Below are positions 21,194 through 33,490 of a stretch of DNA of 64,000 bases, one piece after another. Under the pieces are notes generated by a model that did not search any database, was not told the DNA's origin, and saw nothing but the letters and a program-made list of their open reading frames with translations. Source of the stretch: Centrapalus pauciflorus. Lineage: Eukaryota; Streptophyta; Magnoliopsida; Asterales; Asteraceae. Location of the stretch: assembly GCA_020465985.1 (NCBI GenBank), contig JAANYP010002063.1, forward strand, positions 428,011-492,010, written 5' to 3'. Both the position numbers and the translations under genes were made by a program. Every line of letters starts with the position of its first letter. The first letter of the stretch is position 1.

Positions 21194-23037
21194 ATCAGGT
21201 GTTGTTTCTGTTTTCTGTTTATACACACACACACACACACACACACGAGATTAGCGAATATAAATAAGTAGGCTGCTGAAATTGTGTTTTATGCTAACAA
21301 ACCACATCCGAGATTGGGTATTGAAGGGATGATGGGCTGCTGATCATGATGTTCTTATTTCATATTTATACAGCCATATAAAAGGATTAAATGGCAATTT
21401 GGACACAAAAATTATCAACAAACAACATAGAATTTATTCAGAAACTTAAGGCGAAGACCAAGGACCATTCTTGGCCTTCTTTCGGATTAAAAACAGAAAC
21501 ATGGACAACATCTTCTTCCTGTTTTCTTTTAATTTTCCAGAAGCGTTTTAGAAGGTTTAAGGGCAATTTATAAACATCTTGATGATTAACAAAACATCAA
21601 AGACCATTATGTAATCAAGGCCGAAGGCCAATTGGCCTTCTTGGCCTTACATTTTCAGACGGAAACAGAATAAGAACAACACATAAAACTCACACAAGTC
21701 TTGATTATATTTTATTGTTGTAGGATGTCTCTATTTTTTAATCGATCAAACACACACACACAAACACTGCACAAAATTCACAGCCTACTCACACATCTAT
21801 ATATATATATATATAATTGAAATTGATTGCCACTCAAAAAGGAAGGGACATGGTTGCTGCTTTTTGGTTTTAACTCACAACACTCATACTACTTTTATGT
21901 ATAAGGGGAAAAGGAAATGGATTGTGGCTGTTTCTGTCGAGCACACAACACACACCCACACATATGTATCAAACTATTTATGAAAACAGAATAAAAAGGG
22001 CTGCTGGTACTTGTTCTTTTCACCACCACAACATACACATACTATTTTTATGCAAAAAGGAAATGACTTGGTTGCTGTATTCTGTTCATACATCGACAGC
22101 ACACACACACATATACCAATTCTTATGTATAAAGGTTGTTGCACTTTTCTGTTTTTGACAGCCCACAAACAACCGAAATTCACCGAGATTTCACCTTGAA
22201 ATCTTGGTTCTTTTCTTTCAAACACAGCAGTGATTTCAGGGGTTTTAAAGGAGGTTTTTATGTTTCAAATGGATGGCTAAACATACATCAAATGCATGCA
22301 ACAAAGGCCAAAGGCCATATGGTCTCTTTTTCGATTAAAAACAGAAATAAAGCACAGGGACAACAGCTTGTTCCAAATTTCAGAAATTTTTTTTTTACTT
22401 AAATCTTGGACTTAAGGTTTAGAAATGCAAATGAAATCAATTAAACACATAGGGATGACATGCATGGCTTTTATTTTATGATTGTAACACCAATTGATGA
22501 ACAATTTAATGATTTTGAAGACACTCAAACCCTACAAAATTTTAGGAATTGTGGGTTCCTATACTCACACACAAGAACAAAATTGATATTATTACCTTAA
22601 ATCTTTCATATATTTGATGCTTGCTTTTGATGATTTTCACTTGATTTCTTCAATATTGGTTGCAATTTATGAAGGATTAAAGATTGGAGCCATGTACTTA
22701 GAGTGAGGAAGAAAGGAATTTGATTTCTTGCAAACATAAAAAATGACCAGAACCTAAATTTGGATGTCTATTTAATCAAAACTTTTAATAAGTTTTATTA
22801 ATTTACAAATTAACCACTAAATCTTAATTGTCTTTCATTTCCTCCATCTTGGTCATCCAAACTTTATAATAAAAACTCATAACTTGATCGTAACTTTTAT
22901 TAACTTTCATAAAAGTACATAGCTAATAAATGTAATTAAAATTACATTTAACATATTAATTAACTCTAAACTTGTTAATTATTGCTAGTCATGTTTATCG
23001 TTGCTGATTAACGTTAATTAAAGTTTAGGTTGTTACA
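18945..23037 (-). mobile_element. Solo LTR 2 (4,093 bp), minus strand
   Basis: On the minus strand it begins TGTAACAACCTAAAC and ends TCTTGACA. Perfect 5-bp duplications GAGAA lie at 18940-18944 and 23038-23042. It is noncoding. Internal features (minus-strand sense) include the AAAGTC/TTGACTTT-rich part (19370-20130), a TA microsatellite (about 21129-21190), AAGGCC-rich palindromic words (about 21618-21650), and one decayed half of the CCGAGACT hairpin (about 21307). It interrupts the caulimovirid-like remnant. Confidence 0.88.
21129..21230. repeat. TA microsatellite followed by CA repeat
   Basis: (TA)n covers about 60 bp (21129-21191), followed by a (CA)n tract at about 21223-21247. It sits inside solo LTR 2. 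Apparent Tyr/Ile ORFs here are artefacts. Confidence 0.95.
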
Positions 23038-23792
23038 GAGAAACAACACAATCAAAAAAAGATTGGTGACCTTTGTTGATGATCCTTGGAGACTACCATC
23101 GACACCTTTTATCAGTACGGAGTTTGACCCACAGTCAATCCCACAACTTTCAGCACAACGATCACCATCATTGGTACTATGGCCAATGGAACAAGCATAG
23201 ATAAAAAGTACAAAGGAAAAGGCAAAAGCCCAAGTTGTATCATTACATGACAAGCCGAGTACTTCTTACTAGAAGTCATCTGATGATAAACTTGCAACTT
23301 CTTCTAAAGACCAACAGGTTCTTGTAATCAATAATCCAGTTACTATATTTCTAAAGAACCTCTCTGAAGATTCTATACCGAATCCTTCTTTTGTGATGCT
23401 AGTCTCTCCGCATCCAAAAGAAGATTTCGATCCTACTGAGGCGTTTGAACATCTGTTCATGGCAGGAAATGACTAGGAAGAATCCACTGTTCAGAACGTG
23501 AGAGAAGACAGTGAGTTAGGAGAATCAAAAACACAAAAAACCCAGCCAGGAGGCAAAATCCATCGAAGACAGATACAAAACAGAAATTCACATTTGATGA
23601 TATTCCTCCATCCAAATGGAGAGAAAGAAGTATTTAAAATGCTAACTTGGATGTCTGCAGAACTCCAATATTACACAATTGACATGGTCATCAAAAGATT
23701 TGCTACAAGACTTCAAGGAAGACTTCGAGATTCGTACCTCAGTTTTAAAGAGTATCATCAGCTCCAAATGGATCAGTCTCAATCTCCTGAAG
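23038..23792 (+). pseudogene. Endogenous caulimovirid-like remnant, part 2: polyprotein middle region
   Basis: The broken polyprotein frame resumes directly after solo LTR 2. A poorly conserved Ser/Pro-rich segment is followed by an acidic region at about 23380-23560. The 23498-23830 frame encodes a segment ending WMSAELQYYTIDMVIKRF and FKEYHQLQ-like sequence, in the expected position of the region before the coat domain. Stops occur at about 23199, 23268 and 23475. The piece ends at the TGAAG duplication of solo LTR 3. The protein frame continues to the next piece once the LTR is discounted. Confidence 0.65.
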
Positions 23793-24685
23793 TGCAACAA
23801 CCTAAACTTTTCTTAGCATTAAACAACTAGTTTGCCGATAATTAATCCAATTAGATGTAAGTTAATTACATTATTAACAAAGTAAATTCAGTTTAAGTTA
23901 CTAAAATTTATGTCTAGATTAAAAAGAGTCATAATTAAAGTCAAATGTGTTTAATTGTCAAGTTTGTTACGACAAAATAAAAGAAATGAAAGAAAAGTAA
24001 ACTATGGGGTCAAATTGATAAAAGTGGAACTTGTATTATATAAAAACCCCTAAATATGAGTTGCTCTCATTATCTAAAATTAGAGAAAAATTATTTTCTC
24101 TCTAACCTCTCACTAAACCTACGGTTCCTTTACAAGATTCATCATAAGGTTTGAAAAGAAAATCAAAAAATCAAGACAAAGGAATCATCAAAGCAAACAA
24201 TAATATCAAGAATCAAGGTCAATGGCATTTACTTTTTTAGTTCTTGTTGTTGTATTTGAAGCCACGGTTCCTCAAAATTTCATACTTCAAATGGTTAGAA
24301 AATCACCAAATTAATCATCATAATGTGTTTTAATCTACAAAGCAAATGCATGCATGTTTTTATTTGTTATTCAATTGAGTATGCACGCATTCTTAATGTT
24401 TAATTCCATGTTTTGAAAATGAAATCAGAAACTTAAAATGGAGTTTATTTCTTGTTGTCCATAATCTTTTCTTCCTGTTTTTAGACACTATAAGAAGGCC
24501 AAGAAGGCTAAATGGCCTTCGGCCTTAACCTTTTCTGATTTATATAATGACAATTGAACATATTAGAGTGTAAATAGCCTTTTAAACTCCCTTGTTTGCT
24601 GCTGAATTAAGGAAAAATAGAATGAAAATGGTGCAGCGTATATGTGTGTATGTTGGTTGCATGTGTTCTACATGAAAATAGCATA

Positions 24686-25212
24686 TCCGAGACTCACATT
24701 TGTGAAGTCTCCGATGTATGAACTGAATAATCAACAACCCCTTTCCTTTTCATGTGTATCGGATGTGTAATTCAACATCACAGCAGCATATGTATACATA
24801 TAACCTTAAGTGAGTATTGTTTGTGAAAGTTCCAAGACTCACAAATAGTGAGTCTCGTATGTATGTATGTATCCTACAGAAGCCCATTTCCTTGTAATGT
24901 ATATAAGTTAAGTGTGTGCACTGTATCTGAAAGAACCAAGACTCACAAGGTGGTGAATCTAGGATGTCTGGTAATTGACACAAACTGAAACAACAGTGTA
25001 TCTATATACAAATCTCAAATGTACAAAGTAACACAACAGCCTTCTCATCTTTGATTCATATATATGTATATTAAGTTATTTATGTGTGTGTTGTGTGTGC
25101 AACAGAAACTGTAAGCAGCCCACATCCTTTAACCTTAACATAAACTAAGTAAAATCAAGTGAGTAAGTGGTGTTCAACATCAAGATCCGAGACTTGAGGG
25201 TCTCGAATGTGT
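24686..25212. repeat. Decayed stem-loop repeats in solo LTR 3
   Basis: Four units begin TCCGAGACT or TCCAAGACT/ACCAAGACT near 24686, 24831, 24933 and 25186, with right arms such as AGTCTCCGA, GAGTCTCGT, GAATCTAGG and GTCTCGAAT. They are homologous to the intact hairpins of solo LTR 1 but with mismatched arms. Confidence 0.7.
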
Positions 25213-25481
25213 GCTGGTTGAAACAGATGCAGTAGCAGCAACCAAAGCCCAAGCCTAGGATATATGTGGGTATTAATCAGCAGTAGCCCACAACACAAGT
25301 AACTCTAAGTCTCTGATGTAGCAGCCCTTTCTCTTTTATTTCATTTGTGTACAACAACCCTCATAGCCTTTAAAACTGAAATATAAAATGTATCTGTGTA
25401 GTGAGTGTGCGTGATGGGGGCTGGAAGTAAAAACAAAAAGATAGATCAGCACAGCAATAGCGGAAAGTGTGTGCGTGTGTG

Positions 25482-25638
<157 letters not shown>

Positions 25639-27650
25639 CATCAAAGTGTAATGTGTGTTTTGTGTGCTGGGAAACAAAATAAATCAGTAGTAAAATAAGA
25701 TAAGTGATATATGTGTATGCTTTAGGGATAAACAACAGCAACCCGTCATCAACGAAACAGAAAATAACACTAAGTGTTGTGTGTGCGATTTACTTATGTG
25801 CTGTTGTTGAGGAATTAAAACATAATTCACAGTTACTATTTGAGTGGCTTGGCCCTTGGCCAAAAGCCTCTCGGTCCCTAGCCCATGTCCTTTGGCCACA
25901 ACATTTAGACCCCTTAATAGTGTATTTTAACTTGCATTATGGATGAATTTGACAGCAAATAAGGGCTGTAACAGCAGCCCCAAAAGGATCAAATCAACAT
26001 GGCTTTAGTCCATTACTTAAGTCCATAAGTTTTCCTTGATTGCCTTGACCTTTGGCCTTGTTATAGGGCCTGAAATGACTTAATAACTACAATACGAGAT
26101 TAGTAAAAGGTGTGTGATGACCAAAAGACTCCCATGAATGAAGTACATATATTTGTGACTTCAAATTACATGAGCCTTGAGGCTTGAAATCATTAAAGTG
26201 AAATAGGAACTGAAGTATGTCATGAGGTGACCATGAATACATTAATTACGACATATGAAATGATATAACATATATGTGTTCTTGTATGAACATTCATGAA
26301 CAAATGAACCATAAATACATGTTTACAAGCCATAAAAGAGATAATTAACTCAAAAACATATATTTAGACCTAATGACAACACAATGACACTCCATATATG
26401 ACAAGTTTAACCATTGAAGCCCTGAATAAAATATTCTAGCAAAATAGTTGGCCATATTCATCTCAATATAATAGAAAATTGAGACTTTGAATTTAAAGAC
26501 TAATGAATGAACACTGAATATACTATTCAGATGATAAAAAAACTAATAAATATCATAATTGATATGAATAACAGATTGAGCAATACGAGAAAGCTAAAAG
26601 TGATATCAAAGAGCACCGTTGAAGGCTGTAGCAAAGTGGCAAGCTGTCTGTAAGTCTGATATAAGTCAGATAGTGGTTCTAACCCACTACATATTGTGAG
26701 CAACAGATCCAGAGCCAGAAAGCACATTAACCAGGAACTGTGAGTTGCATATTTTACTTTAACTAAAAATTATGTGAATTGAGACTTTTTTGCATTATCT
26801 TGACTTTATTGGCATTCAGATATTATTGAGCATAATCATATATTGTATAGAATGTTTACTATGATTTGTTGAGAAGAGCATTCCTTCTTCTAGCTTTTAT
26901 TCTTTGACAAGTCATTGATTGTTAAGCCTAACACCAGCGCTATTACTCGGTGTTGGGTTATTGTTAGGCTTATGATGTGCTGATTTACATGATGAAAGCA
27001 CAGAGGGTAGCTAGAGCTGAGCATCCTGATGATACCCATACATCAATTACTGGTAGCTAGCCCAGTACGTGGCTGATCTGCACACATTGATGTGTCTGTA
27101 TGGTGTTATCATTATCCAGAGCTTCTTTATAAATTTGTCTAAAAGTCTCAAAAGCGACAACCGTTTTATAACTGGGAAGTGAGCAAAGACGCGCATCAGA
27201 GCATTTATATTGGCCAATGTCACTTCAAGATTTGAGCTGTGCATGAGCCTAGTGCAATGCATGAGCAATATTGCTGAGTTGTGCATGAGCCGAGTGCAGT
27301 GCATGAGCTTTTGAGCCCGTGTTCATAATTGCATGTTAAATGTGAAATTCTACACTCTCACTAAGCAATTAAGCTTACCCCGTTGTTGCATTATTTTTTA
27401 GGTAAAGGTAAAATATTGGCTGGACCTAGTTCATAGGTCAGGACTGATGATTGAGCTTTGGGATACAGGGCTAGTTTATATTTTGTGCTTTGATGTAATA
27501 GTCTAGAAGTCTATACCCTATTACTTAAATTTGTCACTGTTTGTAATTAACTTTATCTCCGCACTGTTAATTATTATCTTAGTTTCCAGATTGATATTGC
27601 AATGCCACTAGGGTCTAGTCTTAAGATCTTTAAGAAATCTGGGTTTTACA

Positions 27651-28823
27651 TGAAGAATTCATGGGTGTTATATACTCACATTTCATTGAGCATACGATAC
27701 ATGCAAGAAAAGAGTTCTTAAACATGAAGTGTTGTTCTTTCTTGAAAAAAGACCTTGAAAAGCATTATAATAGAATGTTCGAAAGATTCTATTGTTTTCA
27801 AGGAATTAATGATGTCAACCTCAAACAGGTATTCTTGAATTCGTTCCCAGATTAACTTGGAAATGAGGTATACATGTTGTTAGAATCAAAGAGCGCCACA
27901 ATAGCACAAACCTCTCTTGGTGAAATATATCAACTCATTCTCAATGCTCTCGTAAAACTTTACAACCAGAAGAAACCTTGGTAGAGTTTGAGAAAACTGG
28001 AAAAAGACTAGGAAAGCATGTGATGACAAGCATCTGCAGATTAAGTGTAAAGACAAGTCATCGTGTGATTGTTCTCACACAAATAAGAATTCACACTCCA
28101 AAAGATTTTTCAAATTTTTTGACAATTACAAGAAGCAGAATTTCAGGCCAAAGAAAAAGTGGAAGTTTCTAAGAAAGAAATCCAAACGTGGTAGAAATTC
28201 AGACAGATGTTACATATGCAACAAGAAAGGCCAGTTCGCCAAGAATTGTCCCGACCAGAGAAGATCATTGGCATTGATCCAAACTCTCAACAAAATTGAA
28301 CCAATTGACATCTCTGATCTTGAATCAGTTTATTCTCTTGATGATGAACCAAATGACAAGACGCTATGTACATGCGTTATTCTTACAGGCTTACAGCTCA
28401 TCAGAAGAAGATTAAACTTTAGAATCAGAATCATCAGGCTATTCTGATACATAATTATTTATGGTAAGTCAAGCACCTCATATTTTACCATTACAAGAAA
28501 GTCAATTTGACCCCGTTGCCAAGGTTCATCTTCTAACATCAGCATACACAACTCCGTTACTAGTGGTAGCACTTTTTGACACTGGTTTAGCATTTTCCAT
28601 TCTGGACCTAAAGATCTTACCAGTGAATTTTTGGAGACCGCATGAGCAAACCTTCATAGCCGCTAATAGAGAAAAGATCGTGATTGACAAAATCAATATT
28701 CCTATATACATTCGTCTTTTCCCAAAATGTGTAATCAAACACAAGTTGCTAGGTTCAAGCTCACACGACAAAGACATGCTCGTTGGCTTTGATCTGCTTT
28801 CAAAGCTACCAAATCTGAGATAG
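27651..28823 (+). pseudogene. Endogenous caulimovirid-like remnant, part 3a: coat region, zinc knuckle, protease
   Basis: After solo LTR 3 the degraded frame encodes a coat/nucleocapsid-like region at 27660-28170. A CCHC knuckle at about 28207-28250 reads CYICNKKGQFAKNC. The aspartic-protease region (28461-28823) carries ALFDTGLAFSI, with DTG at 28578-28586. In caulimovirids the order coat, CCHC, protease, RT is standard. Stops and frameshifts break every domain (for example 27853, the region 27980-28200, and 28446). It cannot be functional. Confidence 0.75.
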
Positions 28824-29089
28824 ACACCTCAAGGACTTTGCTACAAAAGTTTCATGAATCCATGGAGTACAATTCCGAGACTGCATATGATGACTACTCC
28901 TACTCTTGAATCCTTGAAGCAACAGATTGTCCAAACTTCATGTGCTTCCACACACACAAAATTCCTTACAAAGCATTCATCGCCACTAAGACTTAATGAG
29001 TCATTCTTTGTTTCGTCACCATTCAAGCAGAATGAGGATGTTAACCCACAAAAGCAAGACATCCCGGAATGAATCCAGATTATTATTAG

Positions 29090-30350
29090 CTTGCAATTAA
29101 AGAATGTAATTAGCTTGTTGCACAAGAAATAATTGAGCCCGCAAACTCTCCATGGGCGTGTGAAGCATTCTAGGTAAACAAACGAAGTGAGCAAGTCAGA
29201 GAAAAACTAAGATTGGTCATTAAATACCAACCTCTTAATCATTGCATCAAAAGTGACAAGTTGTCTCTCCCACAAAAGAAGACATTGTTCCAGTCATTGG
29301 CAAATGCTAAAGTCCTATATAAGTATGATCTTAAGGCAGAATTTTGGCAATTAGGTATTCATCCTGAAGACAGACCAAAGACTATGTTCTGCATCCTTGA
29401 TCATCATTACCAGTGGAAAGCCATGTCGTTTAACTTTAAAAAATGCTTTGTCCGCTTTTCAGAAAGCAATGGTAAAGATTTTTGAGCCTATACTTGCAAA
29501 TGTCCTAGTTTATATTGATGATATCCTGTTGTTTTCTAAAAACAACGATTCACATGTGGAGCTTCTATCAAAGTTTCATGCTTGGGTAACTAAGTATGGT
29601 ATAATGCCATCAGAGAAGAAGATGGAATATGGTGTTACCACCATTGATTTCCCTGGAATGAAGATATCTGATGGCAGGTATCAACCTAAACCACATGTTG
29701 CTCAAGAACTTCATAAATTTCCAGATACACTGTCGAGCCAAAATGAAATTCAAAAATTTCTAGGATCGGTGAATTACATGGCAGATTTTTTACCAAAATA
29801 ATCTGATCATACAAAACACTTATTCCCAATGTTGAAAAATAATCCTTCACAGCGGTCCTCACAGCAAACTCTAGCTATAAAAGCAATAAAGCAACTAGCT
29901 GAAGATGCCCCCTCTAAAGATTCCACTTTGTCAGAAAAAAGAATCCTTTAGACAGACGCAAACGATGAACACTCGACAGTAGTCTTAATCTTCCTCAATG
30001 AGGATAATGTCAGAGAAATATGTGGATACAAAAGTCGTACGTTCAAAGAGTGTGAAAAGTACTACCACTCTACTTTTAAAGAGATTCTCGCAGTTAAGAA
30101 AGGAATAGAAAGTTCCAATTCCACTTGATTGGACACGATTTCCAAGTAGAGATGGACATGTCGTCATTCCCAGGTATGCTCCAATTCAAAAGAAAGATGC
30201 TTCCCCATCCACAACTTTTGAGGTGGTTTAATTGGTTCTCACAATGAAAGTTCACTGTTGAACACATCAAATGAACTGATAATGTCCTAACAGACTTTCT
30301 ATTAAGGCCCCCGAAGGAATATAAATGCAGCATTGGATTGAATGAAAATT
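29090..30350 (+). pseudogene. Endogenous caulimovirid-like remnant, part 3b: reverse transcriptase and RNase H
   Basis: The RT palm is recognisable: a YQPLNHCIK-type start at about 29222, a KYDLKAEFWQLGIHP block at about 29323 and YIDDILLFSK with the catalytic YIDD at 29511-29522. A FLGSVNYMADFLPK-like connection follows at about 29760. RNase H begins near 29950 with TDANDEHS, then the CGYKSRTFKECEKYYHSTFKEILAV region near 30020. The sequence continues to about 30330 with no integrase, which separates it from Ty3/gypsy elements. A frameshift near 29450-29480 and several stops are present. Confidence 0.82.
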
Positions 30351-31180
30351 GCAGGATACCTCAAATTATCATAACAATCTTTAGAATTAACCAATGGTGC
30401 TACTGACGAAGAATACCCTTTTCCACAACCATGTTCAAGGAAACGACCAAACCCACAATACCCCTCTCAAGATGGAGCTTCATCGTCAGACTCATGCATC
30501 ACCTCACAATCAGAGGTTCCCCAGGTACAACACCTTCCAGAACAAATCATAGAGGTCATAGCAAAGCTTACCTTTTCGGAAAGAGCCTCCATAAGTTATA
30601 AGACTTTTCTCACTATTTTATTACGAAATCATGGTTTATTCATGAAAAGACTTCACCCTGATTAGCCTTTATTGAATATCTACCACATTCATGACTTGTT
30701 TTGTCTTCCTAAAGAAGCTCTCTACTTCTTTTTGTATCTCTTTGAGGCCCATATCATTGGAATCTCTTTCAACATCACCAAGTTGTTGTTCTACATTCTT
30801 CAGTGCCAATTTGATAACATGCCACCAAGAGCCAGGAACTTGTTCACTATGTTTTGTGGTTTCTCCCTTCTCATGAATGGGCAAAAATGCTATCAGTATG
30901 CAAAAGGACTTATTTGATAATTATTCTCAAAAGACCTCTCTCATTTTGCCACCATCCATACAAACCAGGACCAATCAATTGCATATCACTTTCCGTCAGC
31001 CTTCGTTCATGACATCATATAATGGTAGAATTCCATACTTGATGTATAAGCAACCGGGTTTCAGCAAAATGGATAAAAGCCCATGATGATTGAAAAAGAA
31101 CACATCTAGTCCCATTGTTCATAGAAAGCTCTGACCAAAACTCCGCTGAAGACTCAACTAGATAATCCATTTGAAGCCTA
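30351..31180 (+). pseudogene. Caulimovirid-like remnant, sequence after RNase H
   Basis: Only short broken frames are left. A frame at 30672-30917 encodes sequence of unknown family, and Gln/Ser/Pro-rich stretches lie at 30410-30560. It is contiguous with the RT/RNase H piece and leads into a promoter-like region, so it may be the end of the polyprotein or a second viral ORF. I recognise no domain. Confidence 0.45.
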
Positions 31181-31218
31181 GTTCGAATAAAGATGGACCC
31201 CAGATTCTCGGTGGAAAT

Positions 31219-31391
31219 GACATAAACGCTTGCGTCATAAGTTGAATTTACGTGGCAGCTTTATCTTTATTTTCTGTAAAAGATGAGATTCTATCTTATC
31301 TTATCCTAGTGTGTTGTGTGGTTTTTATTGGTTATTGCATTGTTCCTTTATCCATTGTAATATGTATTAGATTTCTTCCTTCGCCTATAAA
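31219..31391 (+). promoter_or_regulatory. Pararetrovirus-type promoter candidate
   Basis: TGCGTCATAA (31231-31240; complement holds TGACG, an as-1-type core), TTACGTGGCAG (about 31249-31259; an ACGTGGC box), and TATAAA at 31386-31391 in the context CGCCTATAAAGG. It lies downstream of RNase H, where caulimovirid genomes carry the transcript promoter. Activity is not implied. Confidence 0.5.
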
Positions 31392-31460
31392 GGAAATGTT
31401 AGGTCTTCATTTATTTTCGTACATTGTAAGGAGATCAATCTGATCACCATTGCTTGAAGA

Positions 31461-31466
31461 AATAAA
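31461..31466 (+). terminator. Possible polyadenylation signal
   Basis: AATAAA lies 70 nt after the TATA box. In pararetroviruses the polyadenylation signal lies a short way downstream of the promoter, giving terminally redundant RNA. Weak on its own. Confidence 0.3.
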
Positions 31467-31469
31467 AGT

Positions 31470-32579
<1,110 letters not shown>

Positions 32580-33210
32580 TAACAAAGCTAGGCTAGTAGC
32601 TCAAGGTTACACTCAAGAAGAAGGAATAGACTATGAAGATGTCTTTGCCCCAGTAGCAAGGATTGAAGCTATCAGACTGTTCCTAGCCTATGCAAGCTAC
32701 AAAGGGTTCAAGGTGTATCAAATGGATGTAAAATCTGTATTCCTATATGGTACAATTGATGAAGAGGTATATGTGTGTCAACCACCTGGGTTTGAAGACT
32801 ACAAGTATCCTGACAGAGTTTACAAGTTAGATAAAACACTTTATGGGTTACACCAAGCTCCTAGAGCATGGTATGACACTCTGTCTTCCTACCTACTGCA
32901 GAATGGATTCAAGAGAGGTACTCTTGACAAGACATTGTTCACAAGGTCTATCAAATCATAGATCCTTCTTGTTCAGATCTATGTTGATGACATCATCTTT
33001 GGATCAACCAATGACATACTGTGCAAGGAATTTGGGACTTTGATGTACAAAAAGTTTCAAATGAGTTCAATGAGAGAACTAACTTTCTTTCTAGGATTTC
33101 AAGTTAAGCAGAAGCCCACTGGTCTCTTCATCAGCCAGCGAAAGTATGTGAATGACATTCTGGAGAAGTTTGGATACAAGGACACTTCTTCAATAGATAT
33201 TGCTCAATAA
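32580..33210 (+). pseudogene. pol remnant (reverse transcriptase) of element C
   Basis: It starts within the RT fingers (ARLVAQGYTQEEG block) and includes VYQMDVKSVFLYG (about 32716), LYGLHQAPRAWYDTL (about 32840) and YVDDIIFGS (about 32982). An in-frame TAG (32959-32961) separates the two halves, where the dimer has a sense codon. The sequence stops after KFGYKDT (about 33180) and joins spacer sequence at a short GACAC homology. About 0.8 kb covering RT thumb and RNase H is missing relative to the dimer. Confidence 0.85.
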
Positions 33211-33490
33211 ATAACTAACAGCTTGAGAATATTCTCAAGCTGCTAGTTCATTTTCTCGGACTGTTAGTTGTTCACTTGGTCTGTTAAGTGTGCAGGGCAT
33301 TTCAGTCATTTCTAAGGTGTTTGTATGCGGGACTAGATATTTTTTTAAAAAATCCAAACCCTTAAAAGTCCCAGTTTCGTTCAGTTACAACTACCAGTTT
33401 CTAAATATCTTCCAGAGCCCTCTCATTCCCTCCCTGTGCGATTTCCAAATCTTCGAGCCAAACCCTAAATCCTCTCGTTCTTGAGCACAA

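Noticed and set aside
18945..23037. Complete retrotransposon instead of a solo LTR
   Set aside because: No gag, pol, PBS or PPT on either strand and only one TG...CA unit between the TSDs.
23498..23830. Host gene of 110 aa
   Set aside because: The frame belongs to the broken pararetroviral polyprotein, and its last residues already read into solo LTR 3, which starts at 23793.
27655..30350. Ty3/gypsy polyprotein
   Set aside because: No integrase or chromodomain after RNase H, and a movement-protein-like region upstream. A caulimovirid-like origin fits better, though a phylogeny is needed.
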